64,000 bases of DNA. Source: DASPKX01 sp035627835. GTDB taxonomy: Bacteria; Verrucomicrobiota; Verrucomicrobiia; Limisphaerales; SXQI01. The notes below the pieces were generated by a model, which saw only the letters and a program-made list of their open reading frames with translations, did no database searches and was not told the DNA's origin. This document shows positions 1-8,570 of this stretch, in pieces. Location of the stretch: positions 1-64,000 of the forward strand of contig DASPKX010000069.1 in assembly GCA_035627835.1 (NCBI GenBank), in the 5' to 3' direction. Both the position numbers and the translations under genes were made by a program. How positions within the stretch are numbered: the first letter of the stretch is position 1; each line of letters starts with the position of its first letter.

Positions 1-614
1 AGCAACTCCTCGCGCTTAGCACGGGGCAAACAAAGCCGGCCACGACGATCCGTTTTGACAAGAGGGAGATGAGGCTCGGGCATTGGCCGATCATGCCATC
101 TGCCAGGAGCCGAGCTAGAGGCGCCAGCGGTGACGCTTACCTTAAACAAGCAGCCGCAGGAAAAGCAGATCGAGCAGCCAAACTCCTCGACGCTCTTTAC
201 TCAGCTGGGTACCAAGCCTTGCAGCGGCAGCAAGGTGTCGAGGGGATTTTCGTGTCTGATTGCGGGATTTTGTTCGTTCGCCGCGAGGGTAATTTAATCC
301 CTGAGAGGGCAGCGTTTTCTGCACTGTGTGACGTGCTCTTTCGCGTTCATTACAACTGTATGCGACAGGGCGTTCAGATCGCCACGTCCCTTGCCTTCGG
401 CCCCTTCTCGTACCGTGAGAAAATCGAGTTTCCGGGCGTAGAGAAGAACGCCCTCATGGGAGGAGCCTACATTGCTGCGTACCTTGACCAAGCGACGGGA
501 AAGCCGAAACTCTACCCACCAGAATGTCGTGTCCTGAAAGACCGACTGCCTGAGACTGTTGCGACCATGTGTGCGACCAAGACGACGACAATCGGGTCGC
601 GTCTGAACATTTAA
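1..614 (+). CDS. class III nucleotide-cyclase-like protein, 5'-partial and probably frameshifted
   Basis: The reading frame is open to the left edge of the window (first full codon at base 3), so the gene probably begins upstream; an internal ATG lies at 69. The segment with SDCGILFV, then SLAFGPFSY, then KNALMGGAYIAAYLDQ resembles the metal-binding, central-strand and dimer-face elements of class III cyclase folds. It is closest in feel to uncharacterised cyclase-like proteins whose C-termini end in an aromatic HYYFYW-type motif. The frame at 614 ends with an unlikely Thr/Lys-rich tail. Moving to the -1 frame after about base 558 instead gives an acidic stretch and HLTYEWSWRLWVEYG, ending at a TGA at 668-670. 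A single-base deletion is therefore suspected. Cyclase activity is not shown. The family call is from memory of the pattern and is tentative. Confidence 0.5.
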   Translation, partial: QLLALSTGQTKPATTIRFDKREMRLGHWPIMPSARSRARGASGDAYLKQAAAGKADRAAKLLDALYSAGYQALQRQQGVEGIFVSDCGILFVRREGNLIPERAAFSALCDVLFRVHYNCMRQGVQIATSLAFGPFSYREKIEFPGVEKNALMGGAYIAAYLDQATGKPKLYPPECRVLKDRLPETVATMCATKTTTIGSRLNI

Positions 615-670
615 CATATGAATGGTCATGGCGTTTATGGGTGGAATATGGCCATGGTATCACGTCATGA

Positions 671-1446
671 ATCTGAGGCATGCTGAGCGAAGCCTCACCG
701 GCACGGAGCGCCAATGTGTGCTCAGCAAACGACTGTCAATAGTTCAGATGCGACCCCGTGGCCGTCCCGAACCCCGTGGCCGTCCCGATGCGACCCCGTG
801 GCCGTCCCGCCCGTGGCCGTCCAACCAGCAAGGCCGAAGGCTGTGTTCCCATTCGCGCCAGGGGCATAGACCCGCCGACGAACAGTTACATGGTGGCTGA
901 ATGGTTTCATGCGGCTGAGAAGAGAAAGGGGGTTGTCCGCAGATTTCGGCGATTTTCGCAGATTGCCTGAAGAGCATGTCCCGCAGAGCCGCAGATGGGC
1001 AGGCGATCTAACCACGAAGGGGAGAAAGAGGGTGGAGGACCGAATGGGGTCCAGCCAGACATGCAGCGGTGGCAAGGGTCCAGTCTTCACCTTTCAGAGC
1101 TGAGCTTAGAGGCAGGGGTCCGACACAGGATGTCCGCCCCCCCTCGGCATCGAGAGTTTCGCCGGATAGCCGCTGACGGATTGTAGCCGGTAAACAGAGG
1201 CAAGGGAGGCGAACGGGAGGCAAGGGAGAGTAGGAACTGTCCGCCACGATACAGCGCACAGAACCCACGAAAAAGGTATCGGCTGATTTCGCAGATTTTT
1301 CGTAGATAGATTTTAACCGAAGAGCGCAGCGGGAGTCCGACAGGCGGTGTTCCCATGCATCGGGATGTCGCGTTCGCTCCGCAGATGGGAAACCAGACGA
1401 CAACCGCTTCCTGGCTCGGCTGGAGCCTCGCCCCACCCTGTCAATG
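671..1446. other. gene-poor intergenic region with degenerate repeats
   Basis: No frame here has convincing coding character; the open frames are short, overlap on both strands and are arginine/serine-rich. Besides the tandem repeat at 747-822 there is a duplicated GGAGGCAAGGGAG motif near 1196-1229. Two stretches (about 930-975 and 1276-1325) share a degenerate GCAGATTT/TTCGCAGAT pattern followed by GAAGAGC. Degenerate repeats of this kind are scattered between genes in Verrucomicrobia. No terminator or promoter was clear. Confidence 0.5.
747..822. repeat. four-copy GC-rich short tandem repeat
   Basis: The core CCCGTGGCCGTCC occurs four times within 76 bases, with copies beginning near 755, 773, 795 and 810. 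The first and third copies share a longer 5' extension (GATGCGAC). Spacing is irregular, at 15 to 22 bases. No gene covers it convincingly. It may be a local slippage expansion. Confidence 0.8.
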
Positions 1447-2556
1447 TTAGAGGAGGTTTTTGGGATTGAGTCCGTGAAGGTCTTTTGGGACGAAGAGACC
1501 GTCTTTGCGGAGCAACTCGCCGTCGAACCAGACTTCTCCCCCGCCCCACTCCGGCCGCTGGATGAGGACCATGTCCCAATGCACTGCGGAGCGGTTGCCG
1601 TTATCGGCGATCTCGTAGGCCTGCCCAGGGGTGAAGTGCAGAGAACCGGCGATCTTCTCATCAAAGAGAATGTCGCACATTGGATTTTGGATATGCGGGT
1701 TGAACCCAAGCGCGAATTCGCCGACATAACGCGCTCCAGCATCAGTGTCGAGAATCTCGTTCAGCTTAGCGTTGTTGTTCGATGCGGCCCCAACGACTTT
1801 GCCGTTCTTGAATTCGAGGCGCACGTTGTCGAAACGCGTTCCGGCGTAAATGGTCGGGGTGTTGAATTGGATCGTTCCGTTGACGGATGTCTTAACCGGG
1901 CAGGAGAAAACTTCGCCATCTGGAATGTTCAACCGGCCATTACAGGACTTTGCGCCTATGCCTTTGATGCTGAAGGTGAGGTCGGTTCCCGGGCCTTTGA
2001 TGTGCACACGGTCGGCGGTTTTCATCCGCTTTTCCAATGGAATCATCGCCTTGGCCATGCGGCTGTAATCCATGGTGCAGACGTCAAAGTAGAAATTCTC
2101 GAACGCCTCAGTGCTCATGTTGGCAGCCTGGGCCATGCTGGGCGAAGGCCAGCGGAGCACCACCCAGCGCGTTTTGTTGACGCGATAATTGAGCACCGGG
2201 CGCAACGTGCGGGTGTAAAGCGACGTGAGCTTGCCGGCCACATCCGAATTTTCATTTGCATTGGCGCTGCCACGGATGGCGATGTAGGCCTGCATTCGCT
2301 TCATGCGGAACATCTCGATGTCGCGCACCAATTCCGCATGCTCCTCCGTTGTGCCGCGCAGAACCTCGCGGGTGATGCGCGTGTGGCGCGTTTCGACGAG
2401 TGGGATCGCGCCAACGGCGCGCGCGGCGCGCATGAGTTCCACTGTGAACTCGTCGGGCACATCGATCATGTCGAGGAGAACCCGATCACCCTTTTTCAGT
2501 TGTGTGGAGTACCCGATGAGGAGGTTCGCCAACTTGGTGTAACGGGGATCGGTCAT
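1447..2556 (-). CDS. M29 family metallo-aminopeptidase
   Basis: A 369-residue protein of the usual length for M29 (AmpS/AmpT/PepS) aminopeptidases, which remove N-terminal residues from peptides using two metal ions in the cytoplasm. The family layout is visible: an N-terminal half with the VLLDMIDVPDEFT segment, then a C-terminal half with the metal-ligand and catalytic segments IPDGEVF (Glu), YVGEFALG (Glu), SLHFTPG (His) and SAVHWDMV (His, Asp). The ATG at 2556 gives the family-typical start TDPRYTKLANLLI. The gene follows argF by 66 bases on the same strand and may be read through from the arginine operon. A link to arginine supply by peptide recycling is only inference. Confidence 0.9.
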   Translation of the reverse strand: MTDPRYTKLANLLIGYSTQLKKGDRVLLDMIDVPDEFTVELMRAARAVGAIPLVETRHTRITREVLRGTTEEHAELVRDIEMFRMKRMQAYIAIRGSANANENSDVAGKLTSLYTRTLRPVLNYRVNKTRWVVLRWPSPSMAQAANMSTEAFENFYFDVCTMDYSRMAKAMIPLEKRMKTADRVHIKGPGTDLTFSIKGIGAKSCNGRLNIPDGEVFSCPVKTSVNGTIQFNTPTIYAGTRFDNVRLEFKNGKVVGAASNNNAKLNEILDTDAGARYVGEFALGFNPHIQNPMCDILFDEKIAGSLHFTPGQAYEIADNGNRSAVHWDMVLIQRPEWGGGEVWFDGELLRKDGLFVPKDLHGLNPKNLL

Positions 2557-2622
2557 AATAGGTTGCGAATGAGCTACACCAGAGCGGGTGCAGCGTCAAA
2601 CTCCGCCGTTTGCCATGAGCGC

Positions 2623-3522
2623 TTAACGGCGCGCCAGCAAGGCCATAATGGCCTTTTGCACGTGCAAGCGGTTCTCCGCTTCGTCGAAGATGGTCTGCGC
2701 GTTCTTTTCGAATGTGTCTTCCGTGATCTCTTTGCCGCGATAGGCGGGAAGGCAATGCATCACGAGGGCGTTCGGCTTGGCAGCCTTGAGGACAGTTTCG
2801 TTAATTTGGAAGCCGCTTAACAATTGAAGTCTTTGCGCGGCTTCCGCTTCCTTGCCCATCGACACCCAGACATCTGTGTAAAGGAGATCAGCTCCTGCTG
2901 CGGCTTCATTCAAGGAGTCGGTGCAGCTCACCGAACCGCCAGCGCGCGACAAGATTGCAGGCGCAGGTTGAAACTCCTTTGGCGCCGCGATGCGGAGGGT
3001 GAAGCCGAGTTTCTTAGCGGCAAAAATCCAGGAGATGGGAACGTTGCAGGCACCATCGCCGACAAAGGTCACAGTCTTGCCTGAAATGGAGCCGCGCTTC
3101 TCCTGATAGGTGAAGATGTCGGTGAGGATCTGGCAGGGATGCTCGTCATCCGTGAGCGCGTTGATCGTGGGAATGCCGGAGTACTCCGCAAAATCGACGA
3201 CGTCCTGCTGGGCAAATGTGCGAATGATTGCGCCATGGACCATCCGGCCAAGAACGCGCGCGGTGTCTTTGATAGGCTCCCCGCGGCCGAGTTGAATATC
3301 ATTGGCGCTGAGGAACAGCGGCTGGCCACCCAACTCCCGAACCCCAACTTCGAAAGAAACGCGGGTGCGCGTGGATGATTTCGAGAACATCAGCGCCCAG
3401 CTTTGGCCGCGCAACGGTTGCTCGGTGTGCTGCCCGCGTTCCCGCTTCAACTTTGCCGTCAGCGCGAAGATTTCTTCGATTTCCGCCGTGGAAAGCTGCT
3501 CGATGCTGAGGAGATGTTTCAT
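2623..3522 (-). CDS. argF: ornithine carbamoyltransferase
   Basis: Makes citrulline from ornithine and carbamoyl phosphate, the sixth step of arginine synthesis, in the cytoplasm. The 299 residues match the family length. The carbamoyl-phosphate loop SSTRTR is at about 49-54, HPCQ at 128-131, and the ornithine-site HCLP motif near the C-terminus (VMHCLPAYRG). It is the last arg gene of the block, and its ATG overlaps the argD stop in the ATGA at 3519-3522, so it is probably translationally coupled. No argG or argH lies in the window, so citrulline is finished elsewhere in the genome. No anaerobic arginine-deiminase genes are nearby, which favours the biosynthetic role. Confidence 0.97.
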   Translation of the reverse strand: MKHLLSIEQLSTAEIEEIFALTAKLKRERGQHTEQPLRGQSWALMFSKSSTRTRVSFEVGVRELGGQPLFLSANDIQLGRGEPIKDTARVLGRMVHGAIIRTFAQQDVVDFAEYSGIPTINALTDDEHPCQILTDIFTYQEKRGSISGKTVTFVGDGACNVPISWIFAAKKLGFTLRIAAPKEFQPAPAILSRAGGSVSCTDSLNEAAAGADLLYTDVWVSMGKEAEAAQRLQLLSGFQINETVLKAAKPNALVMHCLPAYRGKEITEDTFEKNAQTIFDEAENRLHVQKAIMALLARR

Positions 3523-4805
3523 TGTTGGGAGAGGCTTTGGGCAACGGAGCGGATCAGGCGCAGGCCTTCGTCAGCTTCGGATTCGCTTAAGTTGAGGGGT
3601 GGCAGGAGGCGGATAATATTTGCGCCAGACGGCACGGCCATCACGCCGGCGTCATGAAGTTTGTTGATAAACTGGATGGACGCCGTTTTCTCGGAGCCGC
3701 TGAAAGCCTGGATGTTATCGGCCAATTCGATGCCGATCATCATTCCGTAGCCGCGCACTGTTTTGAGCACAGTTGGAAACTCGCCGCAGAGCGCCAGCAG
3801 TTTCGACTTCATCCACTCACCCAATTGGCGAGCGCGGTCGGCGAGATTGTCGCGCTCAATCACTTCCAGGACGCGCAGGGCGACCGCCGCCCCGAGAGGA
3901 TTGCCGCCGAAGGTCGTTCCGTGCGTGCCTGCGCTGAGCAGGTTTGAGTAAGGTTCGCGCACCCAGAACGCGCCGATCGGAAATCCTCCGCCCAAAGATT
4001 TGGCGAGGCTCACAGCATCGGGCATGAACCCAGCCGCACCTGCTTCACTCTCCAGGATCCGCTGGTAGCTGGCGAACTTGCCTGTGCGGAAAATCCCGCC
4101 CTGCACTTCATCCAGCAGAAGGAGCAGCTTGTGGTCATCGCATAATTGCCGCAACCCCAGCAGATAATCCACCGTTGCCGGAGTGATCCCTGTTTCGCCC
4201 TGGATCGGCTCAATCAGGATGGCCACCGTTGCGGGGCTGAGCGCGTTCCTGGCTGCTTCAAGGTCGTTGAACGGGATATGGCGGAAGCCGCTCACCATTG
4301 GCTCGAAGCCTTTTTTGACCTTCTCCTGGCCAGTCGCGGAGATGCCCGCAAGGGTGCGGCCATGGAAAGAGTTCAGCGCGGTCAGGATTTCGAAGCGGCC
4401 CTCCGCGTTGCCGAATTTGCGCGCGACCTTGTACAAGCCTTCATTGGCTTCCGCGCCGCTGTTGCAAAAGAAAACTTTGCCCGGCCCAAGATTCTTAACC
4501 AGCTTCTCGGCCAAGCGGGCCTGTGGCTCAGTGTAGTAAAGATTGGAGACGTGCAGCAACCGCTGGGATTGCTCCACGAGCGCGCGGGTGATTTCTGGAT
4601 TTGCATGCCCGAGCGAGCAGACCGCAATTCCTCCTGCTAAATCCAAATACTGGCGCCCGCCCATGTCCCAAACCCGGGCTCCAGCGCCATGGCTCAACGC
4701 AAGGTCAAAACGGCCGTACGATGGAATGACGTTTTGCGCGTAGAGCTGGTGAATTGCTTGCGTGTCATTGCGCACAATCGGGACTGGTGACGTGGCCTCT
4801 TTCAT
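3519..4805 (-). CDS. argD: acetylornithine aminotransferase
   Basis: A class III PLP aminotransferase of 428 residues that converts N-acetylglutamate semialdehyde to N-acetylornithine using glutamate. Visible family elements: NSGAEANEGLYKVAR (phosphate-binding segment), FHGRTLAGISATGQEK, IEPIQGETGI, the PLP-pyridine Asp motif LLLLDEVQGG, the Schiff-base lysine in SLAKSLGGGFPIGAF, and HGTTFGGNPLGAAVALRVLE. It lies between argB and argF and overlaps both by four bases (ATGA at each junction). The same family includes succinyl-diaminopimelate and ornithine aminotransferases, so a second role in lysine synthesis is possible; operon context makes ArgD the main call. Confidence 0.95.
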   Translation of the reverse strand: MKEATSPVPIVRNDTQAIHQLYAQNVIPSYGRFDLALSHGAGARVWDMGGRQYLDLAGGIAVCSLGHANPEITRALVEQSQRLLHVSNLYYTEPQARLAEKLVKNLGPGKVFFCNSGAEANEGLYKVARKFGNAEGRFEILTALNSFHGRTLAGISATGQEKVKKGFEPMVSGFRHIPFNDLEAARNALSPATVAILIEPIQGETGITPATVDYLLGLRQLCDDHKLLLLLDEVQGGIFRTGKFASYQRILESEAGAAGFMPDAVSLAKSLGGGFPIGAFWVREPYSNLLSAGTHGTTFGGNPLGAAVALRVLEVIERDNLADRARQLGEWMKSKLLALCGEFPTVLKTVRGYGMMIGIELADNIQAFSGSEKTASIQFINKLHDAGVMAVPSGANIIRLLPPLNLSESEADEGLRLIRSVAQSLSQQ

Positions 4806-5677
4806 TCCACCACCTCCGTTCCCACTCCGGCATCGGTGAAAATTTCCAGCAGAACCGCATGGGCGACGCGCCCGTCAACAAATGACACCTTTTCGACGCC
4901 GGCTTTTAGCGCGGCGAGCGCGCTATCGACCTTCGGAATCATCCCTTTGTCGATGACCCCAGCAGCCTTGAGGGCTGGAACTTCGGAAGCGTGCAGCCTT
5001 GGGATCACGGTGGAGGGATCTTTTGGATCGCGTAGCAATCCTGGCACATCGCTCATGAAAACGAGACGTTTGGCCTTGAGAGCAATGGCAACCTGGGCGG
5101 CTGCCACATCCGCGTTGCAGTTATAGACCTGCCCTGCTGCGTCGCGCGCTGTCGGGCTAATTACCGGAGTGACGCTCCGCCAGATGCAGTCGCGCAACGG
5201 TTGGGTGTTCACCTCGGTGACCTCTCCCACAAAACCGGCGTCCAACCGCTCTCCCGCGGGGCCTTGCACGAACAACTTCTCGCACCGGAAAATATCGGAG
5301 CCGGCAAAACCGCGTGCTTTGCCCGCGAGCGAGTTGATTGTGGCAACCACCTCAGGGTTGATCTGCCGCGAAAGCACCTCCTCCACTACATTCACTGTGG
5401 CAGCGTCTGTCACCCGCATTCCCTGGATGAACTGCGCTTTAAGTCCAGCGGCATCCATGGCCCGTGTGATGGCTTTGCCTCCGCCATGCACCACCACTGG
5501 ATTGATCCCAACCGCCTCGAGGAAAACGATGTCGCGGGCCACGCCGTTGCGGACGGCGGGATCGGGCGAGTCCATGAAACTGCCGCCGTATTTGACGACG
5601 AATGTTTCGCTGCGGAATCGCTGAATGTACGGAAGAGCCTCCAGCAGCGTCCTGGCTTTATCAATGAGTGGCTGCAT
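4802..5677 (-). CDS. argB: acetylglutamate kinase
   Basis: Phosphorylates N-acetylglutamate with ATP, the second and usually controlled step of the pathway. The 291-residue protein has the amino-acid-kinase glycine-rich segments VVKYGGSFMD and VVHGGGKAITR, followed by NCNADVAAAQVA and FMSDVPGLL. The N-terminus has an extra helix (LIDKARTLLEALPYIQRF). In known hexameric enzymes this helix goes with feedback inhibition by arginine, so I infer that ArgB is the arginine-sensitive point of this pathway. It overlaps argD by four bases and starts three bases after the argJ stop. Confidence 0.96.
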   Translation of the reverse strand: MQPLIDKARTLLEALPYIQRFRSETFVVKYGGSFMDSPDPAVRNGVARDIVFLEAVGINPVVVHGGGKAITRAMDAAGLKAQFIQGMRVTDAATVNVVEEVLSRQINPEVVATINSLAGKARGFAGSDIFRCEKLFVQGPAGERLDAGFVGEVTEVNTQPLRDCIWRSVTPVISPTARDAAGQVYNCNADVAAAQVAIALKAKRLVFMSDVPGLLRDPKDPSTVIPRLHASEVPALKAAGVIDKGMIPKVDSALAALKAGVEKVSFVDGRVAHAVLLEIFTDAGVGTEVVE

Positions 5678-5680
5678 GCA

Positions 5681-7003
5681 TTAGCCTCCGAGCGTGGTGG
5701 GATCGCTCACGTCGCCTTTATTGAACTCCACATATTCCTCAGTGAGATCGGACGTGTAGACGACGCTCTCGCCCTTCCCAATGTTGAGGAAGATGTGGAG
5801 GTCGAATTCCCTGGCGGCAACAATCTGGCAGAGCGTCTTGAACGGCACACTCGTCGGCGCGCCTTTGCGCAAGGCATAGGTGAGCTTCTTGCCTCCCGGT
5901 GCGCTGTAAGCGACATCGATCTTTTCCTCAACGACCTTCGCTGCGGAATACCCGAGCGCGCCAAGAATCCGGCCCCAATTAGGATCGCCACCGAACCAGC
6001 TTGTCTTCACCAACTCACTGTTCGCCACGGCGCGCGCCGCAGCTTCCGCGTCCTCGTAATTGCGAGCGCCGTTCACACGAACCGTTACGAACCGCGTGAC
6101 GCCTTCGCCATCGCGAACAATCATCTTGGCGAGTTCCAGGGCCACATGGTTGAGGGCCGCCTGAAAAGTTTTAAGGGCGTCGCGGGACCGGAGCGAAATT
6201 GGAGCATTTCCGGCGAGGCCATTTGCGAGAACGATCACAGTGTCGTTGGTGCTCATGTCACCGTCCACCGTGATGCGATTAAAGCTTTGGGCGACGGCTG
6301 CTTCGAGCGAACGCTTCAAAGCAACCGGTTCCACCGCGGCATCTGTCGTGATGAAGCCAAGCATCGTGGCGTGCAGCGCGGCTGCTGGGCGCGCGCCAGT
6401 GGCGCTCATCCCGGGCTGGATCATTCCCGCGCCTTTGCACGCGCCTCCAATGCGAATGGTCTTCCCGCCGATCTTAAGCTGAACGGCGATCTCCTTGGGA
6501 CGAGTGTCGCTCGTCATAATCGCTTCGGCTAGCTGCGCGGCGTGTTCGCGGGAAGAGCCTAGCAAATGGGCTGCGGCCAGAATGCCTTTCTTAACATTTG
6601 GCATCGGCATGGGAACACCGATGCGACCGGTGGAGCAAACCAGGAAATCCTTCGCATTCAGCCCCAACGCCTTCGCGGCAACAGCTGTCATCAACCCGGC
6701 ATCAGCCAACCCGCGCTTGCCGGTGCACGCATTCGCATTCCCGGAGTTAACCACCACGGCCTGCGCGTAGTCCTGCTTGGCGCGTTCGAGACTTACCTTG
6801 ACCGGAGCGGCGCAAACCTGGCTCGTTGTAAACATTCCTGCCACAGCGGCTGGACGCTCGGAGACGAGCAGCGCGAGGTCACGCTTGGGCCCTTTGTTGG
6901 ACCCTTTGCCGGTGCCCAATCGTTTGATGTCGCAAAAGACGCCCGCTGCTTTGAAGCCTTGCGGAGCTGTGACCGACCCTTCAATAACCCTGAACTCTGG
7001 CAT
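5681..7003 (-). CDS. argJ: glutamate N-acetyltransferase / ornithine acetyltransferase
   Basis: Transfers acetyl from N-acetylornithine to glutamate and so closes the acetyl cycle; bifunctional forms also use acetyl-CoA. ArgJ enzymes cleave themselves before a threonine that becomes the nucleophile: here HATMLGFITTDA, with Thr about 213. The start at 7003 (MPEFRVIEGSVTAPQGF) is preferred over an upstream in-frame start at 7054, because that would overlap argC by 49 bases and adds a non-conserved leader. With 7003 the protein is 440 residues and begins two bases after the argC stop. No argA or argE is seen nearby, consistent with the cyclic route. Confidence 0.95.
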   Translation of the reverse strand: MPEFRVIEGSVTAPQGFKAAGVFCDIKRLGTGKGSNKGPKRDLALLVSERPAAVAGMFTTSQVCAAPVKVSLERAKQDYAQAVVVNSGNANACTGKRGLADAGLMTAVAAKALGLNAKDFLVCSTGRIGVPMPMPNVKKGILAAAHLLGSSREHAAQLAEAIMTSDTRPKEIAVQLKIGGKTIRIGGACKGAGMIQPGMSATGARPAAALHATMLGFITTDAAVEPVALKRSLEAAVAQSFNRITVDGDMSTNDTVIVLANGLAGNAPISLRSRDALKTFQAALNHVALELAKMIVRDGEGVTRFVTVRVNGARNYEDAEAAARAVANSELVKTSWFGGDPNWGRILGALGYSAAKVVEEKIDVAYSAPGGKKLTYALRKGAPTSVPFKTLCQIVAAREFDLHIFLNIGKGESVVYTSDLTEEYVEFNKGDVSDPTTLGG

Positions 7004-7005
7004 GT

Positions 7006-8058
7006 TTAATAAAGCCCGGTGGTTTCGGGCAAATTGGACATGATGTTGAAGCACTGGATGGCCTGGCCGCTTGTGCCTTTGACGATGTTGTCCTCAGCGC
7101 TCATGAGGATCACCCGCTTCGTCCGCGGGTCCACGCGCCAGGCAATCTCGATGAAATTTGTCCCCACCACGTTCTTGGTGTCGGGCAAAGCTTTGCCTTC
7201 AACCATACGGACGAAAGGCTCCGCCGCGTATGCGTGCTGGTAGGCTTTAGCGATGCGGGCGCTGGATTCCGCAACATCGGATCCTTTAGGCAGGTTGGCG
7301 TAAACAGTCGTGAGAATGCCGCGGTTCACCGGCACCAAGTGGGGCGTGAATTGAATCGTGACCGTTTCGCCTGCGGCGGCGGTCATCTCCTGCTCAAGCT
7401 CGGAGAGATGGCGGTGCTTGGGAACGCCATACGGGCGAAGGCTCTCGTTGCACTCTGCGAAGAGATAATCCTGCTCGACCTTGCGCCCAGCGCCGGTAAC
7501 GCCGCTCATCGAATCGGCAATGATGCTCGTGGTGTCGATTAACTTCGCGGCCAGGAGCGGTAAAGTCGGAAGCAGAATGCTTGTTGGATAGCACCCAGGG
7601 CAGGCAATGAGAGAACCGCTTCGAATCGAATCGCGGTAAACCTCGGGCAGGCCGTAAACAGCGGTTTTTAAGAGGTCCGGAGCGGGATGATCGTGCGTGT
7701 AGAATTCTTTGTAAACGTCAGCGCTACGGAGGCGGAAGTCAGCGCTGAGGTCGATGACTTTGCAACCGAGCTGCAGCAGAGGGACGGCGTACTCAGCAGC
7801 AACGCCATGTGGCAGTGCTAAGAAAACAACCTGCGCATCGCGGGCGATTAATTCCGCGTTCGGCTCATTGAAGCGAAGCATCTTCGCCTTGGGGAAATGG
7901 CTGAACTTGGGGAAAACCTGGGCGAGCGTTTGCCCGGCATACTGGCGCGAGGTGACACCGACCAAATCCGCCTGGGGATGCCCAAGCAGCAGCCGCACCA
8001 ACTCCTCCCCGGCGTAACCGGAGGCTCCCACCACCGCAACTGGAATCGAATTCTGCAT
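7006..8058 (-). CDS. argC: N-acetyl-gamma-glutamyl-phosphate reductase
   Basis: Reduces N-acetylglutamyl phosphate to the semialdehyde with NADPH. The 350 residues have the nucleotide loop GASGYAGEEL (11-20), the catalytic cysteine in CPGCYPTS (Cys about 156), and the C-terminal substrate region with HLVPVNRGI. It is the first arg gene of the block and lies directly downstream of the rpsI terminator. The arg operon therefore either has its own promoter in the 57 bases before the ATG or relies on leaky read-through. An AAAGGA sits only two to three bases before the ATG and GAGGAG is further out; neither is ideally spaced. Confidence 0.97.
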   Translation of the reverse strand: MQNSIPVAVVGASGYAGEELVRLLLGHPQADLVGVTSRQYAGQTLAQVFPKFSHFPKAKMLRFNEPNAELIARDAQVVFLALPHGVAAEYAVPLLQLGCKVIDLSADFRLRSADVYKEFYTHDHPAPDLLKTAVYGLPEVYRDSIRSGSLIACPGCYPTSILLPTLPLLAAKLIDTTSIIADSMSGVTGAGRKVEQDYLFAECNESLRPYGVPKHRHLSELEQEMTAAAGETVTIQFTPHLVPVNRGILTTVYANLPKGSDVAESSARIAKAYQHAYAAEPFVRMVEGKALPDTKNVVGTNFIEIAWRVDPRTKRVILMSAEDNIVKGTSGQAIQCFNIMSNLPETTGLY

Positions 8059-8115
8059 GGTCCTTTATGCTCCTCGCTAGGTTTGCCTTGCCACGGTTGT
8101 CTGAAGGCAAAAAGC

Positions 8116-8145
8116 AAAAACCCCGCCGGTGTGTAACGGGCGGGG
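8116..8145 (-). terminator. Rho-independent terminator after rpsI
   Basis: On the minus strand a seven-pair GC stem (CCCCGCC at 8139-8145 read in reverse complement, pairing with GGCGGGG at 8121-8127) encloses an 11-base loop and is followed by five T residues and a second T-rich run. It lies 18 bases past the rpsI stop and just before argC, so it separates the ribosomal-protein transcript from the arginine genes. Confidence 0.85.
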
Positions 8146-8163
8146 CTTGTTGAAAGTGTCGGA

Positions 8164-8559
8164 TTAACGTTTGCTGAACTGGAAGCGTTTCCGAGCCCCG
8201 GGTTGCCCGTACTTTTTACGTTCTTTCATACGGGGGTCACGAGTGAGGTAACCTTCGGCCTTGAGAGGCGCGCGGAGGTTAACGTCAAACTCAAGCAAAG
8301 CGCGAGCGATGCCATGGCGAACTGCGCCCGCTTGGCCAGTAGGGCCGCCGCCAGCGACGTTGGCGCGAACATCGAACTTGTTCACGGTGTCGGTCGCCTG
8401 GAAAGGCTGGTTGACCAACAAACGTTGGGAGTCCACCGGGAAATAGCTTTCCATCGGACGCCCGTTGATGAGGATTTTGCCAGTGCCTGGAGCGAGGCGG
8501 ATGCGCGCGGTGGAGGTCTTGCGGCGGCCTGTTCCGAGGAACTCAGTGGTTTCTGCCAT
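8164..8559 (-). CDS. rpsI: 30S ribosomal protein S9
   Basis: A small-subunit protein that reaches the P site with its C-terminal tail. The 131 residues show the family features: the N-terminal FLGTGRRKTSTARIRL segment, GGGPTGQAGAVRHGIARAL in the middle, and the basic C-terminus ending KRFQFSKR. It follows rplM by 11 bases, the conserved rplM-rpsI order found in most bacteria. A strong terminator follows it. Confidence 0.98.
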   Translation of the reverse strand: MAETTEFLGTGRRKTSTARIRLAPGTGKILINGRPMESYFPVDSQRLLVNQPFQATDTVNKFDVRANVAGGGPTGQAGAVRHGIARALLEFDVNLRAPLKAEGYLTRDPRMKERKKYGQPGARKRFQFSKR

Positions 8560-8570
8560 AGGAATAGAAA

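Noticed and set aside
749..831. RPRGRP-type AT-hook-like peptide encoded by the tandem repeat
   Set aside because: It comes only from reading the 13-base repeat in one frame; the surrounding frame has no protein-like character.
1444..2820. 458-residue plus-strand frame opposite the M29 aminopeptidase and the argF end
   Set aside because: It is antisense to genes with clear motifs, has no family pattern of its own and reflects codon bias of the GC-rich opposite strand.
5201..6532. 443-residue plus-strand frame opposite argB and argJ
   Set aside because: Antisense to two well-supported arginine genes; composition is His/Arg-rich and lacks any recognisable domain.
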